Positions 10,214 through 22,259 of a stretch of 64,000 nucleotides of DNA are shown piece by piece. The DNA comes from Ectobius pallidus. Lineage: Eukaryota; Arthropoda; Insecta; Blattodea; Ectobiidae. The notes under the pieces were generated by a model. The model was not told the origin of the DNA and ran no database searches. It worked only from the letters and a program-made list of their open reading frames with translations. The stretch spans positions 200,966,174 through 201,030,173 of the forward strand of contig CAXKWD010000003.1 in assembly GCA_964059195.1 (NCBI GenBank), in the 5' to 3' direction. Numbering within the stretch: position 1 is the first letter of the stretch; the number at the start of each line of letters is the position of its first letter. Made by a program: the position numbers and the translations under genes.

Positions 10214-11059
10214 GTAAGAAAATAATTATTATTTACAAAATTTAATAGTCTTAATAAATCCTTCTCGAGATTACGCTCGAACTTCGTTCTCGCAAATAAA
10301 CGATAAACTCGTAATCTCGAGTGGGATTACCTATTATAAACATATACAGACACGTACAGACACCTACGCGGAGGTGTTTTCGAAAACTGCATTTTCATCT
10401 CGGAACCTCAAAAGTTTAGCCAAATAATACTGAAAGATCTACAACTAATTTTAGTTTTGAATACATAATTATTCCCTAAATCTAACAACCTATGCCAGTA
10501 CGGGTAGAAAAAGCAGGAACAGAATTTATTTATTTATTTATATTTATACAAAATATTTATACAAAACAAAACAAGACCACCCGAATGAGCAAGCGCTCGT
10601 GCTCGGGCACAGTTCAGCCATTTACATTACAAAATACATAAAGAAAATATAATTAAATCAAAACCTAAAAAATAATAATAATAATAAAGAAAGAACAGAA
10701 AAGTAATGCAACCGCAAATGAGATTAACAGAGTGTGGAGGAGGACAGAATGATGATGGATAATACAAGAGCACAATGCCACGATCGCCAATAGGTCACAA
10801 TGCCATTGTCAAGCCACTTCCTGTGACCGTCAGGTTGTGTCCAACATTTCAATTGCTCCTCGCTGACCGTGAGATAGGGCCACCTGCGTCACCAAATGCA
10901 ACGCATTCTTCCACACTGTTAACCGTTATCATTACTAGGAAGTATTCTTTTCGATTTCCACTTTTCAGCATTAATACAAGTGAACTGAGAGGTGAATGAA
11001 TGCCAGTCATTTTTGCTGGTTTTTTTCAATGGTTTAGTCACTAAGAACTGAAATAATAA
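10214..11059. other. Unassigned sequence with possible LINE 3' tail
   Basis: A short imperfect palindrome (CTCGAGATTACG ... CGTAATCTCGAG) lies at 10265-10322. At 10524-10690 the minus strand ends in AAAT-type repeats preceded by CTTGTTTTGTTTTGTATAAA and by GC-rich text. This is how several LINE 3' ends look, but there is no coding support. The frame at 10775-10999 is unrecognised and probably chance. Confidence 0.3.
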
Positions 11060-11577
11060 ATAAAATCAGGTAAACTAATGTAACAAAGTGCAGAATGCTT
11101 TTGTTTAATCAGTGATACTTACAAGTTTATTACGATATGCAGAAAATAAGTTATTTTTTTAATCGTTTTCAGAGTTAAGCTCCAGATCGATTCATTAATC
11201 AAGGCTTACGGAAGAACAAAGGTCTAGTTTGATAAGCTTAGGAGAAGGTATATATGGGTAGTGTTACTTGTCAAAGCTAACTGTATTGCAACTTCCAAAG
11301 CCGTATATGAACACTGTAAAACAAAATGTTGTCATGAGAACTGGTTTGCACATTTTGATAAATTCTTTCTATAAAATAGGCACTAAATTGGGCTTTACTG
11401 CGGCACCGGTCAACCGATTCAATAGGATTCTTCACATGGACGTTATAAATGCATATACCAAGTTTCATGAAAATCCGATAAAGCGTATTTGAGTTATTGC
11501 GCGTATGGACACACATACAGACGGACGGACATTTCCCGTCCACCACATAATCTCATCAAGTACTATTCTGGCACTAA
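11060..11577 (+). repeat. RepE copy A (one tandem unit)
   Basis: It begins AAAATCAGGTAAACTAATGT and a degenerate AGTGCAGAATG, and ends ATTCTGGCACTAAAT. Full copies have inverted termini AGTGCCAGTATG. The interior has one unit of the roughly 150-bp module (CACTAAATTGGGCTTTACTG, AGTTTCATGAAAATCCG, AAGCGTATTTGAGTTAT). Then come a GACG/GGAC run and CACCACATAATCTCATCAAG. The short frames across it are by-products of the repeat. Confidence 0.7.
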
Positions 11578-13089
11578 ATTAAATTAATAAAAACCTAGTG
11601 TTGGCGATATTAGTGTCTCAAACATCGCGCTGAAATAAAATTACCTCATATTAAACCAGAATTCACGAAAGAGTGGCACACAATGATTGAGTAGATTTCA
11701 AACACAATGAAGAAATGATTCCACCAACGAATAAGGACAACCTTTACGCCATAAAGAAAACGATTGGTGCAAACACAGGGGCGATGTTCTATTTGAAAAT
11801 GTCGAAGATTAAATCCTGAGTAATCTAAATCTTGCTTAAAATGCGATCACTTGAGACGTAGAATCCGGTAATTATACATTTGTTGATTAGTAGCGGTTGC
11901 TGTTGTACGATACGTTTTGATTACATTGGGGTCTGCAAGGTTACTAGTGCTCGAGTGCACCATTCTCCGATTTTCTCAGCTGTTTCGTAACCGGGGTAAA
12001 AGTAATATCGGGGCATTCTAAGAAAACCTATGCACCATTGATACAATACCGTGGTTTCCAAACGCTCGAATATATCGCGGTTACTCAGCTACGAATCCAT
12101 TCCCATTGATAGTTTCTTCCATGGCCGCTAGGTTCTCCCTCTCTCTCTGTACGTCTGCCAGCCACGGTGGCTCGCGTAGGCTATTGGTTTTCCAAATTTA
12201 ATTTATTTGTTGCCTTATTATTGAATAAAACAATGTTCATAAGGATAAAAGGGAATATTATATTGCGTATATATGTCATCTGAATTGAAACTTTGAATTC
12301 AAGCACCATAGATACTGTACCAATCGTGAAATGAGTTGGTTACGTCTACTACTGGTTTGGTTGAGGTGAGAACGGAAGGTCATTTCAATCGATATTACAG
12401 CACAGTATTTGCAGAGATATGTACCATCGTTCATTCTTCAAATCAATCCCACCTGTCTCTCATTATTCATTATATTCAATTAGCTTTTGGCCTAGATATG
12501 AAAAATATGATACATTACGCTGATCTCCATCTTGGAAAGAAAACCGCAGTTTTCTCACTTTACAGCTCCTTCACGGCCAGTTTGCATCTTACGGCGATAA
12601 AAGTCGAAACCGAGCACGGTGCAACGAAAGTATGACATTACCGGGGTAAACTAAGCAACTTTACTGCGGTATTCTGAATACCGAGGTTGGTGCACTCGTC
12701 CATAGGTATAATAGCACAAACGAGGTCTTTATGTCCTTATTAAGGTAATGTTTGGGAAGAAGCTGAAGAGTGATATGAAACCTGACACAGATCAGTGCAT
12801 GTGTTGCATACCTAAATAAGAGTTCAAAATACACATTGTCTCATTTTGGACGTGTGACATCTTTAACACGCCTATCGAGAGTACTCCGAAGGGAGGAGAA
12901 GTAGGGAATGACTTCACACCTTCGGAGCTCTGCTCCACAGACCTGATGTAGGAGATGACATGTACTACCAGTTCGCCTTACTTTGGTGTTGTTCAGTTGA
13001 GATAAAAGCTATTACTCGATCACGTGTGTGTTGGGTGGGCAGATGACGCAGTCAGAGCGTAGGCGTTCAGACAGGTGTATTGTCGTCTT
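11578..13089. other. Unassigned sequence
   Basis: I see no recognisable gene. A weak inverted pair (GAGTGCACCA at 11953-11962 and TGGTGCACTC at 12688-12697, with GGGGTAAA motifs inside) suggests an old inverted-repeat element of about 760 bp. The 99-residue frame at 12336-12635 lies inside it and resembles nothing I know. Confidence 0.25.
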
Positions 13090-13375
13090 GCTATCATATC
13101 GTCCCAAATGGTGCTGTCTTTGGTGTTGTTTGTTTAATGTAAGAAGAAAAAAACTCGTTAATAGCCGCGTGTTGAAGTGTTGTCATGTCTCAGTCGGGAA
13201 CAAGAATCAAAGAAACGCCAAAATTTTGTAATAAATTACTATTGTTATTAGAAAGACTTGGAAACACAGTCTGCCACCTGCTTGGATTTGAGAGTGCAAA
13301 CTACTGTTTACCCTCAATAAACAATAATACATTCCGGCAGACCGCAAAAGGAAATGCCAACGTTTGACCCGCCGA
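13090..13375 (+). repeat. RepH copy 2
   Basis: It is the partner of 7490-7790 and longer-open than that copy. The frame at 13185-13367 begins MSQSGTRIKETPKF and includes a segment absent from copy 1. It could be the start of a transposable-element gene. I see no diagnostic motif. Confidence 0.45.
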
Positions 13376-13437
13376 GTGGGGACGATGTAAATAAGAGCAC
13401 TATAGCTCGGCAGTAGGAGAGAGCTCACTCAGCCATA

Positions 13438-13833
13438 TTGAATTCAAGTCGATTACATTCACCCATTGCCTCTATTTCTCGCGCCGCTTTATTTACTGCC
13501 CAAAATACTTCTGTTGCAGGATCGGAGGCAGTGAGTGTTTACATTGTCGCTTCATATTATTTGGCATTGGACCTCACACACTGGAATTATTTGCAGCTGC
13601 GCAGCCTGCCCCTTAACTTCCGCTTACTGAGGGGACATACAGCAGCGCCAATGGCAGCAGCAGGAGCAAGACGAGTAAGGTCTTTACATACTCGCGCTGC
13701 TCACTGTCCTGCTTACTGCCATGGAAGTGAGCTCAATGTAAAGGAGGGACTAGAAGTGTGTAATTTGTTGCAGGAATTATTGTTCGGCCAAGGTGCCCCC
13801 GCGTTCGACACGTGGGGTTCAGAAATGGCGTGA
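13438..13833 (+). other. Unrecognised 131-residue frame
   Basis: An open frame of 131 codons lies in locally GC-richer DNA than its neighbours. There is no signal peptide, membrane segment or motif that I recognise. It has no support from flanking splice sites and directly precedes RepE copy B. It is listed only because it is one of the longest unexplained frames; it may well be chance. Confidence 0.15.
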
Positions 13834-13923
13834 AGAGACTCGGGTAGAAGGTGCCTACCTTCGCCCACACCAATTGACCATGGCGGAACTTGTCTGTCTC
13901 CATCGGGAGCACGCTAAATTTAG

Positions 13924-15270
13924 ATAAAATCAGGTAAACTGATGTAAAAAAGTGCCAGTATGTTTTTTTTAATCAGTTATGACTGCAATTATGATATGCA
14001 GAATATGTTTTTTTAATTGATTTACAAGTTAAGCTCCAGATTTATTCATTAAGCAGGGCTTAGGGAAGAACAAAGGTCTAGTTTTCTTTTTAATCAGATT
14101 AAAATCTTCCAGCATCACAATCGCACACTCACATAAAAATACGAAAAAGAAAGTGAAATTGGCTGGTTTCGGGATTTGAACCATGGAACTCCATAAGGTG
14201 AGGCCAAAACGTTACCATCTCGGTCACCTGGGTCAGTTTAACGGTCTAGTTGTAAGTTATAAGCGCATGTAAAACAATAGTGTTTTTGGTCATAGCTAAC
14301 TCTATTTTAATTTCCAAAGCCGTAAAATATCACAGTAAAACAATTGACTATGTTGTCATGATAAATGATTTGCTTTTTTTTTTATATAAATTCTTTCGAA
14401 TACGTATATTATCATAAAATAGGTACCAAATTGAGCATTACTCCGAAACAGGTGAACCGATTTCATCCAGTATCAGTAGACCTCTTCCCATGAACACTAT
14501 AAATGTGTATACCAAATTCCATAAAAATCCGGTAAAGCGTATTTGAGTTACCGCGTTTTTAAAATAGACACTAAATTGGGTTTTACTCCGGTACCGGACA
14601 ACCGATTTGGTCCAATATCGGTAGACGTCTTCCCATGTACATTATAAATGGGTATACAAAGTTTCAGGAAAATCCAATAAAGCATATTTGAGTTATCGCG
14701 ACTTCTCATATATTAACATAAAAGGCAATAAAATGGGCATTATTCCGGTACTGGCCAACCGATTTGGTTGAACATCAACAGACGTCTTTCCATGGATAGT
14801 ATAAATGCGTATACGAAGTTTCATAAATATCCGATAAGGCGTATTTGAGCTATTGCGCCTTTAAAATATACACTAAATTGGGTTTTACTCCGGTACCGGT
14901 CAACAGATTAGGTTCAAATTTAACAGAGTAAATGGATGTCGTAAATGCGTATACCAAGTTTAATGGAAATCCGATACAGCGTATTTGAATTATGGCGCCT
15001 TTCTATTAGAAAGGCGCCATAATCTATTAAAATAGGCACTAAATTGGGCATTACTCCGGTACCGGTGAACCGATTTGGTTCAATATCAATAGGGTTCTTC
15101 CCATTGACATTATAAATGTGTTTTCCAAGTTTCATGAAAATCCGAAAAAGCGTATTTGAGTTAGAGCGCGTACAGACACACGGACGGACGGACGGACGGA
15201 CAGACAGACAGACGGACAGACATTTTTCGTCCCCCACACAATCTCATAAAGTACCATACTGGCACTTAAT
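13924..15270 (+). repeat. RepE copy B (about five tandem units, with tRNA-like segment)
   Basis: It starts AAAATCAGGTAAACTGATGT with AAAGTGCCAGTATG and ends CATACTGGCACTTAAT, so the termini are inverted copies of AGTGCCAGTATG. Segment 14158-14240 is a reverse-oriented tRNA-like head (B box GGTTCAAATCC on minus). About five modules of roughly 150 bp follow from 14425 to 15180. Each has a CCGGTACCGG-like core, CAACCGATTTGGT, TTCCCATG, and GCGTATTTGAGTTA. A GGAC/GACA microsatellite (15177-15222) precedes the right end. No protein is encoded. Confidence 0.75.
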
Positions 15271-15414
15271 AACACGAGCAAGACGTTTCACGTACCCAGT
15301 GACACCGTCCGCAATACAGAGAACCAGATTTCTTCTTTTGTTGCAAGAAGTGGAGTTAGCATATTTCAATATCAACTGGCGATGAGTATAGGACAGCGTG
15401 ATATGAAGAATTGC

Positions 15415-15913
15415 TAAGGCCCTGATTTATTGGTGAAATAAAATGGATGATTTCGGTGTTAACTTCCTTCTATTTCGGTGGGTATTTCGTGAAATAAATT
15501 ACTTATACTACATTGGGAACATTCCGCAATGATAAACTTTGGTTCAGACAATGTTTGCGTAAATTCTGCAATCCTTGTAATCGATCACAAATATCGATAT
15601 ATCGGTAAATCTTTGACAGCCACAGAAACAGCAGAAAAAGGCATGCTGCTAAGAAATAAAAAAATACAGTACACCAAAACACAATATTGTGATTTTAAGG
15701 CATATTTCCGTGCTCGTTTCTCACTTTACGGACAGAAGGGGCATATTTCGCGCTTATATACACATTTCGCGGAATCGAGTAAATTTCGCGATATTTCGTG
15801 GATTCAGTTTGATTCATATTGGTATTTTAAGCATATAAAAGTTAAATATAGCTAAGGGAGGTTGTTTTATAAAATTTCGCGCTTATCGTTGTTACCAAAA
15901 AATACGGCCCCTA
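15415..15913. mobile_element. hAT-like MITE, 499 bp
   Basis: A perfect 8-bp target duplication AGAATTGC lies at 15407-15414 and 15914-15921. The ends are TAAGGCCCTGATTTATTGGT and TAGGGGCCGTATTTTTTGGT (right, reverse complement). The interior is rich in ATTTCGYG-type text on both strands, which may be sub-terminal binding motifs. The 108-residue frame inside (15529-15855) has no transposase signature. Confidence 0.8.
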
Positions 15914-15921
15914 AGAATTGC

Positions 15922-16407
15922 GCTTATGGCAACTACAACATGAAGGTTTGCAACATCACTGCAATATGGAGGAATCTCGAGAAAGTTATTTACGATCGTG
16001 TTCATTGTTACCTTTGCATAGAGAACGGAATACGGAAGCGTTAAGGAATGAGGATTTCCATGGAAATATGCTGTATGCTGCCTCACCGAAACTGCAAGGT
16101 TCATTTCTAGTCCATAATCAGTTGTTAGAACCAAACTAAAGAAATCCTTGAGTCAAGAAAAATCTGGTATTTAACATAAAATACCGTAAAAGACTCCTCG
16201 CCCTTAGTTCCTGAGTCTTTTATAAAAATTGTTGAAAATTAATGAAGTCGGGAGGAACCGGATTACTGTCATTTTCGGGGATTCACAACTAACTTTCAAC
16301 CCGGCCTGGAACAAATCTCGTATCTCCCCATGATATGACAATCGGTGGCATCGGCCTCTGAAATGTTCAAAAGTGCGTTTTTTCTATTTGTTATATATAT
16401 ATATATA
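15922..16407. other. Unassigned sequence and a (TA)n tract
   Basis: No gene is recognised. Overlapping short frames at 15892-16139 on both strands are not convincing. A (TA)n run at 16391-16407 provides the TA used by the mariner that follows. Confidence 0.3.
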
Positions 16408-17056
16408 CGAGGGCTGTCCACAAAGTAAGTTTTCCTGGGTCCGAAAAAAAATCAAGGTATGTAGTTATTGCAATAGACACAGCCATTGTTCAGCTATTTT
16501 TCAACATATTCGTCACCGAAATTGAAACATTTGTCTTACCATGGCACCAATTTTTGAATCTACCTGTTTCGTAGAAGTGTGCAGCCTGGAATTTGAACCA
16601 CTGTATGACAACCATCTTCACCTCTCTGTCATTCTTTGTCATTTCGTGAGATGTAGGGAAAGATGGAGCCAGATCCGGGCTGTAGGGTGGATGTTTAAAC
16701 ACCTCCCAGCCGAACTTCTGCAGGAGACTTGGTAGAAGGTGTTTAAACTTCCACCCTACAGCCTGGACCTTGCTCCCGGTGATTCACATATTTTCCTACA
16801 ACTCAAGAAATAACAGAGAATCACAGAGAGGAGGAGTTGTTTGCCACACAGTGGTTCAAATCCCGGCGGCCGACTTGTACGACACAGGTATTCAAAAGTT
16901 GGGTTTTCGGTATGACAAATGTTTCATTTCCGGTGGCAAATATGTTGGAAAATAGCTCAACACTAGTTGTATCTGTTTGAATATTAATATGTCTATGACA
17001 TTGTGTTTTGTTTCTGTAAACGGCCCCAGGGAAACTTAATTTGTGGACGGTCCTCG
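16408..17056. mobile_element. Palindromic mariner with two 3' ends
   Basis: The ends are CGAGGGCTGTCCACAAAGTA (left) and CGAGGACCGTCCACAAATTA (right, reverse complement), with TA on both sides (16406-16407 and 17057-17058). Both arms are the 3' third of the same mariner, facing outward. Minus strand 16702-16470 reads HPPYSPDLAPS then QWFKFQAAHFYETG. Plus strand 16745-16965 reads a decayed PTAWTLLP... then LYDTGIQKLGFRYDKCFI and GGKYVGK before TAG. The second-D motif and the N-terminus are absent. Confidence 0.8.
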
Positions 17057-17107
17057 TATGTATGTATGTATGTATGTATGTATGTATGTATGTATGTGTG
17101 TGTGTGG

Positions 17108-17159
<52 letters not shown>

Positions 17160-17169
17160 GTATATATAT
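17057..17169. repeat. Compound microsatellite (TATG)n-(TG)n-(TA)n
   Basis: About 40 bases of TATG, then TGTG, then more than 40 bases of TA, directly abutting the right TA of the palindromic mariner. Frames across it (YVCMYVCM, YIYIYI) are artefacts of the repeat. Confidence 0.95.
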
Positions 17170-17769
17170 CATTGATGCTCTTCTTTCCCGGTTGCTATGG
17201 CAGCAGAGCAAGGTCATCTGTAATTAATTTCACAATTGAAATATTTGAGCGAAAACTGGTACTTTGATGGCGTAAAAAAGTCACGTTTTGTGCCATTTTT
17301 CGATTATAACTCACGAACGAAAGCTGAAATTAAAAATCCAGTTTCGTGGTCCATTCCGCCACCCTTCAGTCCATCTATGTTAAAAATTTCAGATCTCTGT
17401 GTGCCATAGATTTGGCTGGGGGACAGACAAACACTTGCTCTTGTTACATGGATAAGCCTGACGAGAAGTGACAGTTTCACCAGGAGAAGGTGTGAAGATG
17501 TTTGATACCAGGACGAGTAAGTGTGTCAGGCAGTTACACCACACTTGCAGGCGTGACGATATTTCTAATGTCTCCCATCTCCTCGTCTTGCCCATCCATA
17601 CACAACAATCATGAATTCCACCTAATTACTCAAGTCAATTCAAGTCGAAACACTTTGCCTCCACTTGCCTTCAACATTACAAATGTTATGTCAACAGACT
17701 TAGCAAACAATGAGTGAACCATACTCCATGTCCGGGACATCGGGGCTTCTCAGGGAGATTTCACTACGG
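17170..17769. other. Unassigned sequence
   Basis: No recognisable coding, repeat partner or RNA. The short opposing frames at 17389-17717 carry no known motif. Confidence 0.3.
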
Positions 17770-18260
17770 AAATAGTATATTGCGATACGAGTGCCGTAAG
17801 CGGTGCATACGGATCGAGGAAAGAGTTTGAAAAAACGAGGCGCTTGCGCCGAGTTTTTTCAATTTCCGAGATCCGTTATGCGCTTACGGCACGAGTATTG
17901 CATGCTAGTTTTTGCACGATGATTATTTATATCAATTTAATTATATTAATTGAGATATTAGCTGAAAATATTATGTATATACATTATTGAAGATAGATGT
18001 TTATTTCGGAAAGTGATTCGCATGTGTTGGTTGTTATGGGAACCGAATATTTGTCCTGTTAAAGTCACCACAAACTGGAGGGACTTGGTTCCGGTTTTCC
18101 ATAGAGGCTTGTATTATGATGATTTTACTTACGGCACAGTGTGCTTTTTGTAATTTTTACCGCACGGAAATTTGTTTTGTTTTCATAGCAACCAGATCGC
18201 GTGCGGGAATGTCAAGTTACGATCCACGGCAACAATATTCGTAAGTACCACTAATTAGTT
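17770..18260 (+). repeat. RepP copy 1 with a 120-bp imperfect palindrome
   Basis: It is homologous in inverted orientation to 51882-52258. Region 17782-17901 folds on itself: CGAGTGCCGTAAGC and GCTTACGGCACGAG at the outside, with GAGGCGCTTGCGCC at the centre. The body ends GTAAGTACCACTAATTAG. Element boundaries and superfamily are unknown. A hairpin-ended DNA transposon is one possibility. Confidence 0.6.
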
Positions 18261-18975
18261 ACGTCGAGCAAAAACGAATTTAGTTACACGTATTTTCCTT
18301 AGAGAGGCAGGTGATAGACCTCTAGGAGGAAACTAACATATCAGTAGGAAGTGAAAGATTCTGGAAGCTTTGAGTTATTTAACACGGGAACTGGAAAATT
18401 TCGAGCCCAGGATTTTTATGCCCCGGGAAAATCCGACGACTTGAGCCGGGTTTGAACCCTCGAACCTTAATTCAGAATCGGCCACGCAATTCCTGCACGT
18501 CTGAGACCGATATCAAGTTTGTGATGTATTAAAATATTTATTTTACAAGAGTGCCAGGATGAAAGTTGTGTAATGGATATATTTTAACAAAGATGCACGA
18601 TAAGCCGGTATTGGCTTGGAGGAAACTCCTATGTTTAGTAAGGGCTATTTCATACGAAAAGACCAGGTTGTTTTCTCACATGCTTTCTTCACCCATTCTC
18701 ATCTTTTCCTGAGGGTCTTCAAATGATGACAGCGGACCGCTAGACACGTCATTTCTGAACGTTCAAACTATGAAGACAAGCTAACTTTCTGCCCTGACAT
18801 GAATCTACTGCCCTCAATAGGTCTAATAAAACTGAAATGATATGAGAAAATAAATTTGTTAAAATTATTCAAATATATGAGGAATTGAAAATTTAACATA
18901 TTCATAACAAAAATTTGCGACATGATTTCATAATTTAAAAAAAACTTAAAATAATAGGCCTACAATAGGAATGAA
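18261..18975. other. Unassigned sequence
   Basis: No gene is seen. A segment near 18440-18500 (GGGTTTGAACCCTCGAACC) resembles a decayed minus-strand SINE head with a B box, but the A box is not clear. Confidence 0.25.
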
Positions 18976-19313
18976 CCGAGCGAGGTGGCCGAGATGGTAA
19001 CGTCTTGGACTATCATTCGGAAGGCCCCAGGTTCAAATCCCGTGGCCAGCCAATTTGACATGGGTTTTTCATGGTTTACCCAGTCGTAAAGGCAAATGCC
19101 GAATTGGATATTTACATACCACGAATCATCCTCACCATTTCATCTTGTATCATATCCATTTAAATTAATATCTGATGAAATTTGCTACTTAAAATACACC
19201 GACAACTCACAAGCAATAATTACATGGCCTACCCTACTTTTTAGACACAGATCCCGAACTCCTGATATGGCCTCGAAGCTAAAAGGAGTATAAACACTGC
19301 AAAAAAAAAAAAA
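18976..19313 (+). mobile_element. SINE-A, full length, tRNA-headed
   Basis: The tRNA-like head has an A box in GAGGTGGCCGAGATGGTAAC and a B box GGTTCAAATCC at 19030-19040. A body of about 260 bp follows (GGTTTACCCAGTCGTAAAGG, TGCCGAATTGGATATTTACA, ACCATTTCATCTTGTATCAT, AGACACAGATCCCGAACTCC), then a 13-A tail. Other copies are at 26297-26651, 26676-26825 and 63745-64000, all minus. GTGGCCGAG suggests a class II (Ser/Leu-type) tRNA ancestor. Confidence 0.8.
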
Positions 19314-20390
19314 GGGGAATGAATCAACCCAGATTACGATCTGTATTAGCTGTTGCAACGAATTATAAGGCCAGAAGGGATATTAATGTGTGCTACAATT
19401 TTGTAAGTATACCATATTTTCAAAAAAGAAAAAGAAGAAGAAGAAGAAGAAGAAGAATGAAACGGAAACATTCTATATGATTCTAAGGAAAAATGTAATA
19501 AACCGAACTACCGAAGTGTTTTTCTCCGAGACATGGGACAGCTAGCACCAAGCAAGGATCGCCACGGAATCCTAGGCTTATAGAACTGGAAATTCATGAC
19601 AGCCACATCGCCATTGATTGTACTTAGTTCAATCTGAAACTAATGAAAAGATTAAAATAATCTTATCGAGCTATAAAGAAGCGACAATAGCGCTTATTCC
19701 CCCTTCCATTTCTACATCGGTACAGCAGATTCCTGCCTTGCCTTTCATTTCACTTTCGCTGTTTCAAGGTGTTTGTGGACTCTCTGTTATGTCTTGCATT
19801 CAGTCGTGGTCCATGCAGCATCTCAACTCGAGTTAGTGCCAGTGCATAAGTGAAAACATACAGGATTAACATTAAAGTTGGCAGTGGTAAGTACATTACA
19901 ACGTACTTCCAGGTGGGGAACTGAGGTTCTAGATTATAGAACTAAGTCAGGCATTAAAAACATATGGACAATGTCAATTTTATTGTTAAAAATTAAACCC
20001 TGTTTTTATTGAATCGACAAATTTTCCAATACTGTAAACAAAATTAGGTATCAACGATTTTTTTTTAAACAACTTTACATATTTTTTAACTAAAACGAGG
20101 GAGGAATTAAGTCCAAGTTGAAGTTTAAGATTTAAGTCTTGTAAATCACTAACATGGTGTCTTATTCAGGTGAATGTTGTTGTGTATATATCATTTCTTG
20201 TGTTTGAATAACTTTGACTTTTTCATAAAAATAAGAAAAATAAAAATAAATATAGGATATAGGATCATGATATTCATCTCTTTAAATTACTTCCTACTAC
20301 AGACAGCCATACACCTCACAGCCTTTTCTTGTAACATGTCCTTAGCTTCGACTGAATTACCACATAGAATTATACCTTTTGAAAAATAGA
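19314..20390. other. Unassigned sequence
   Basis: It contains a short (GAA)n run at 19430-19456. No gene, repeat partner or RNA is recognised. The frames at 19618 and 20174 have no motif. Confidence 0.3.
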
Positions 20391-20450
20391 AAAAAATCTG
20401 ATGTGAAAGTCACATAATTTCCTCTGCCCAAATAAAAGTTAGCATCTTAG
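20391..20450 (+). repeat. RepF 5' fragment
   Basis: The text TCTGATGTGAAAGTCACATA followed by TTCCTCTGCCCAAATAAAAG is the 5' end of RepF, as at 36048 and 54444. Only the first 50-60 bp are present. Confidence 0.7.
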
Positions 20451-21455
20451 TGCAATATACGAGTATTATCTACGATACTCTCTTCATGTAAACTTTGTAA
20501 AAATGAAGATAATATCATTACCACGTCACATCGCATCCCCGAAGGATACATAATCCAAATAAAATCTGACAGATAGTCTAAATAATGCATAACTGTATCC
20601 ACATAGTTAAGCACGCGAAACGTTGTAGAATAATGTTATTAAAAGGAACTCAATTCATATACTATGACCTCTTAAGTTTATCACAATAAATGTAATATAT
20701 AATGATACATGTGGTAAAAGGATTTTGTTTTGCTCGTAGGATTGCTGCACTCGCCCTAAAGGAGCTCGTTTCGCAAACATAATCTCCTCTCAAAATAAAA
20801 TATATTTTTTAACCCTTGGATCATAAATTTAGATAGTTAATGTTGCATCATATTTTAGATAGGTTCTTTAACTTGGAGAATGTGTCAGATTACCGAAATT
20901 TAAAGAACATTCGTAATACCGGGATCTAATACTTAACCCTAAACACCTAGTCCTGAACGCTGGAAAGGGACTTTTCACTACTGCCGGGAACTCCGGAAGG
21001 CAGGCGAGCTACCGACGACCACCGGATTTACGCTATAATAAAATCATAAAACGATCTGGAGCTTAGCTCAGAGATCGATTACAAAAATAGATTCAGGCGA
21101 ATCGCCTTTTTTGTGTACCGTGCATGATTGAACGAAAGCAAGCCATTGTCAAGTAAAGAATGCGAGACTTCATTTACGAGTTATGAATGAAGAATATGAA
21201 TTTTCAGATTTATTTAATAAAGATAAAAGAAAATGTTGTGATTTGTATACAAAATATGTTAATTGGATTGAATTCCTGTATACCTTTTTTATTTTTATCC
21301 CATTTTAAAGCGATTGGCCCTAGATTAGAACGCATAACTTAATAGACTATGCGCGGAGATCTATGTTTCCTATATGGTGTTAGTGCTTTTCTCTGTTTCG
21401 TAATTTTTACTTTCTACTTACTGTGCTAATTTTTAAATCGTATAGACTATGCGAT
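20451..21455. other. Unassigned AT-rich sequence
   Basis: No gene is seen. The segment near 20700-20800 (TGGTAAAAGGATTTTGTTTT ... CAAAATAAAATAT) resembles 63310-63405, so a dispersed repeat is present, family unknown. Confidence 0.3.
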
Positions 21456-21618
21456 AAAGTTTGTGCAACTTATTTTGCACCATTTATATCACTTGGAGAA
21501 GTGTTATATTGCATGTTCAGAGGTACCTAACCCAAATACAAAATTTTGTTTCGTACGATTTTTCGTTACAAGAGGCCGTATTGCAAAGAGCGAATATTCA
21601 CAGTGGGTGGCTTATAAC
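21456..21618 (+). repeat. RepF copy, left part (split by a hAT)
   Basis: The RepF interior (ACCTAACCCAAATACAAAAT, GAGGCCGTATTGCAAAGAGC, GTGGGTGGCTTATAAC) runs to the hAT at 21619 and resumes at 23842. Its order is rearranged relative to the complete copies at 36048 and 54444. Confidence 0.6.
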
Positions 21619-22082
21619 CAGTGGCGTAGCAAGCTTATGTGGTACCCGGTGCGGACAATTTCTTGTCACCCCCCCCCTCCCATTTAAATTATTAAAAGTT
21701 GGAACAGTTCCAAGTGTTATTTTTTGGATAGTCAAAGGTAATCCCATGGGAGTTTAAGAGTTTGTCGATAAATGCAGCTGCATCGAATTTATCTGATGTA
21801 GGCCTAAGTCGTAAACTCAACGGCTTATGCAAAATTAGTAATAATTACATTGTTAAATAAGAACAAAACTAAGCTCCGAAATCATGGTATACTATGAATC
21901 AACCATCCATAAAGCGATTCGCGTTACCATGTTATCGCCATGTTGTAACCAGTGCTACCAAAGGTGAATATAAGACATCGTTAACCTAATTATGTCAATT
22001 TTGTTAGGATTAAGGAAATACATACATATCAAGCACATTATGCGGTACATTATACACTGTACTGTTAAACGACAATAAATGC

Positions 22083-22128
<46 letters not shown>

Positions 22129-22259
22129 CTAAAGTACGTTATAGACAGACAGGTATACATTGTTTTCGTGAGCGACAGACTGAGGGTGTTACCGTTAATA
22201 AAGCGAACATCTAGGCCACAATACACTCCCGAAATTGTGCAAATTTTTATTTTTTGAGT

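Noticed and set aside
13438..13833. A host gene encoding a 131-residue protein
   Set aside because: No motif, no signal peptide, no recognisable splice or poly-A context, and a position between two repeats. Kept only as an unrecognised frame.
14920..15385. Frames in RepE encoding TDGRTDRQTD-type peptides
   Set aside because: They come from the GGAC/GACA microsatellite and the tandem modules; the same pattern recurs in every RepE copy on both strands.
17003..17267. Overlapping 74-residue frames rich in YVCM and YIYI
   Set aside because: They are translations of the (TATG)n/(TG)n/(TA)n microsatellite.
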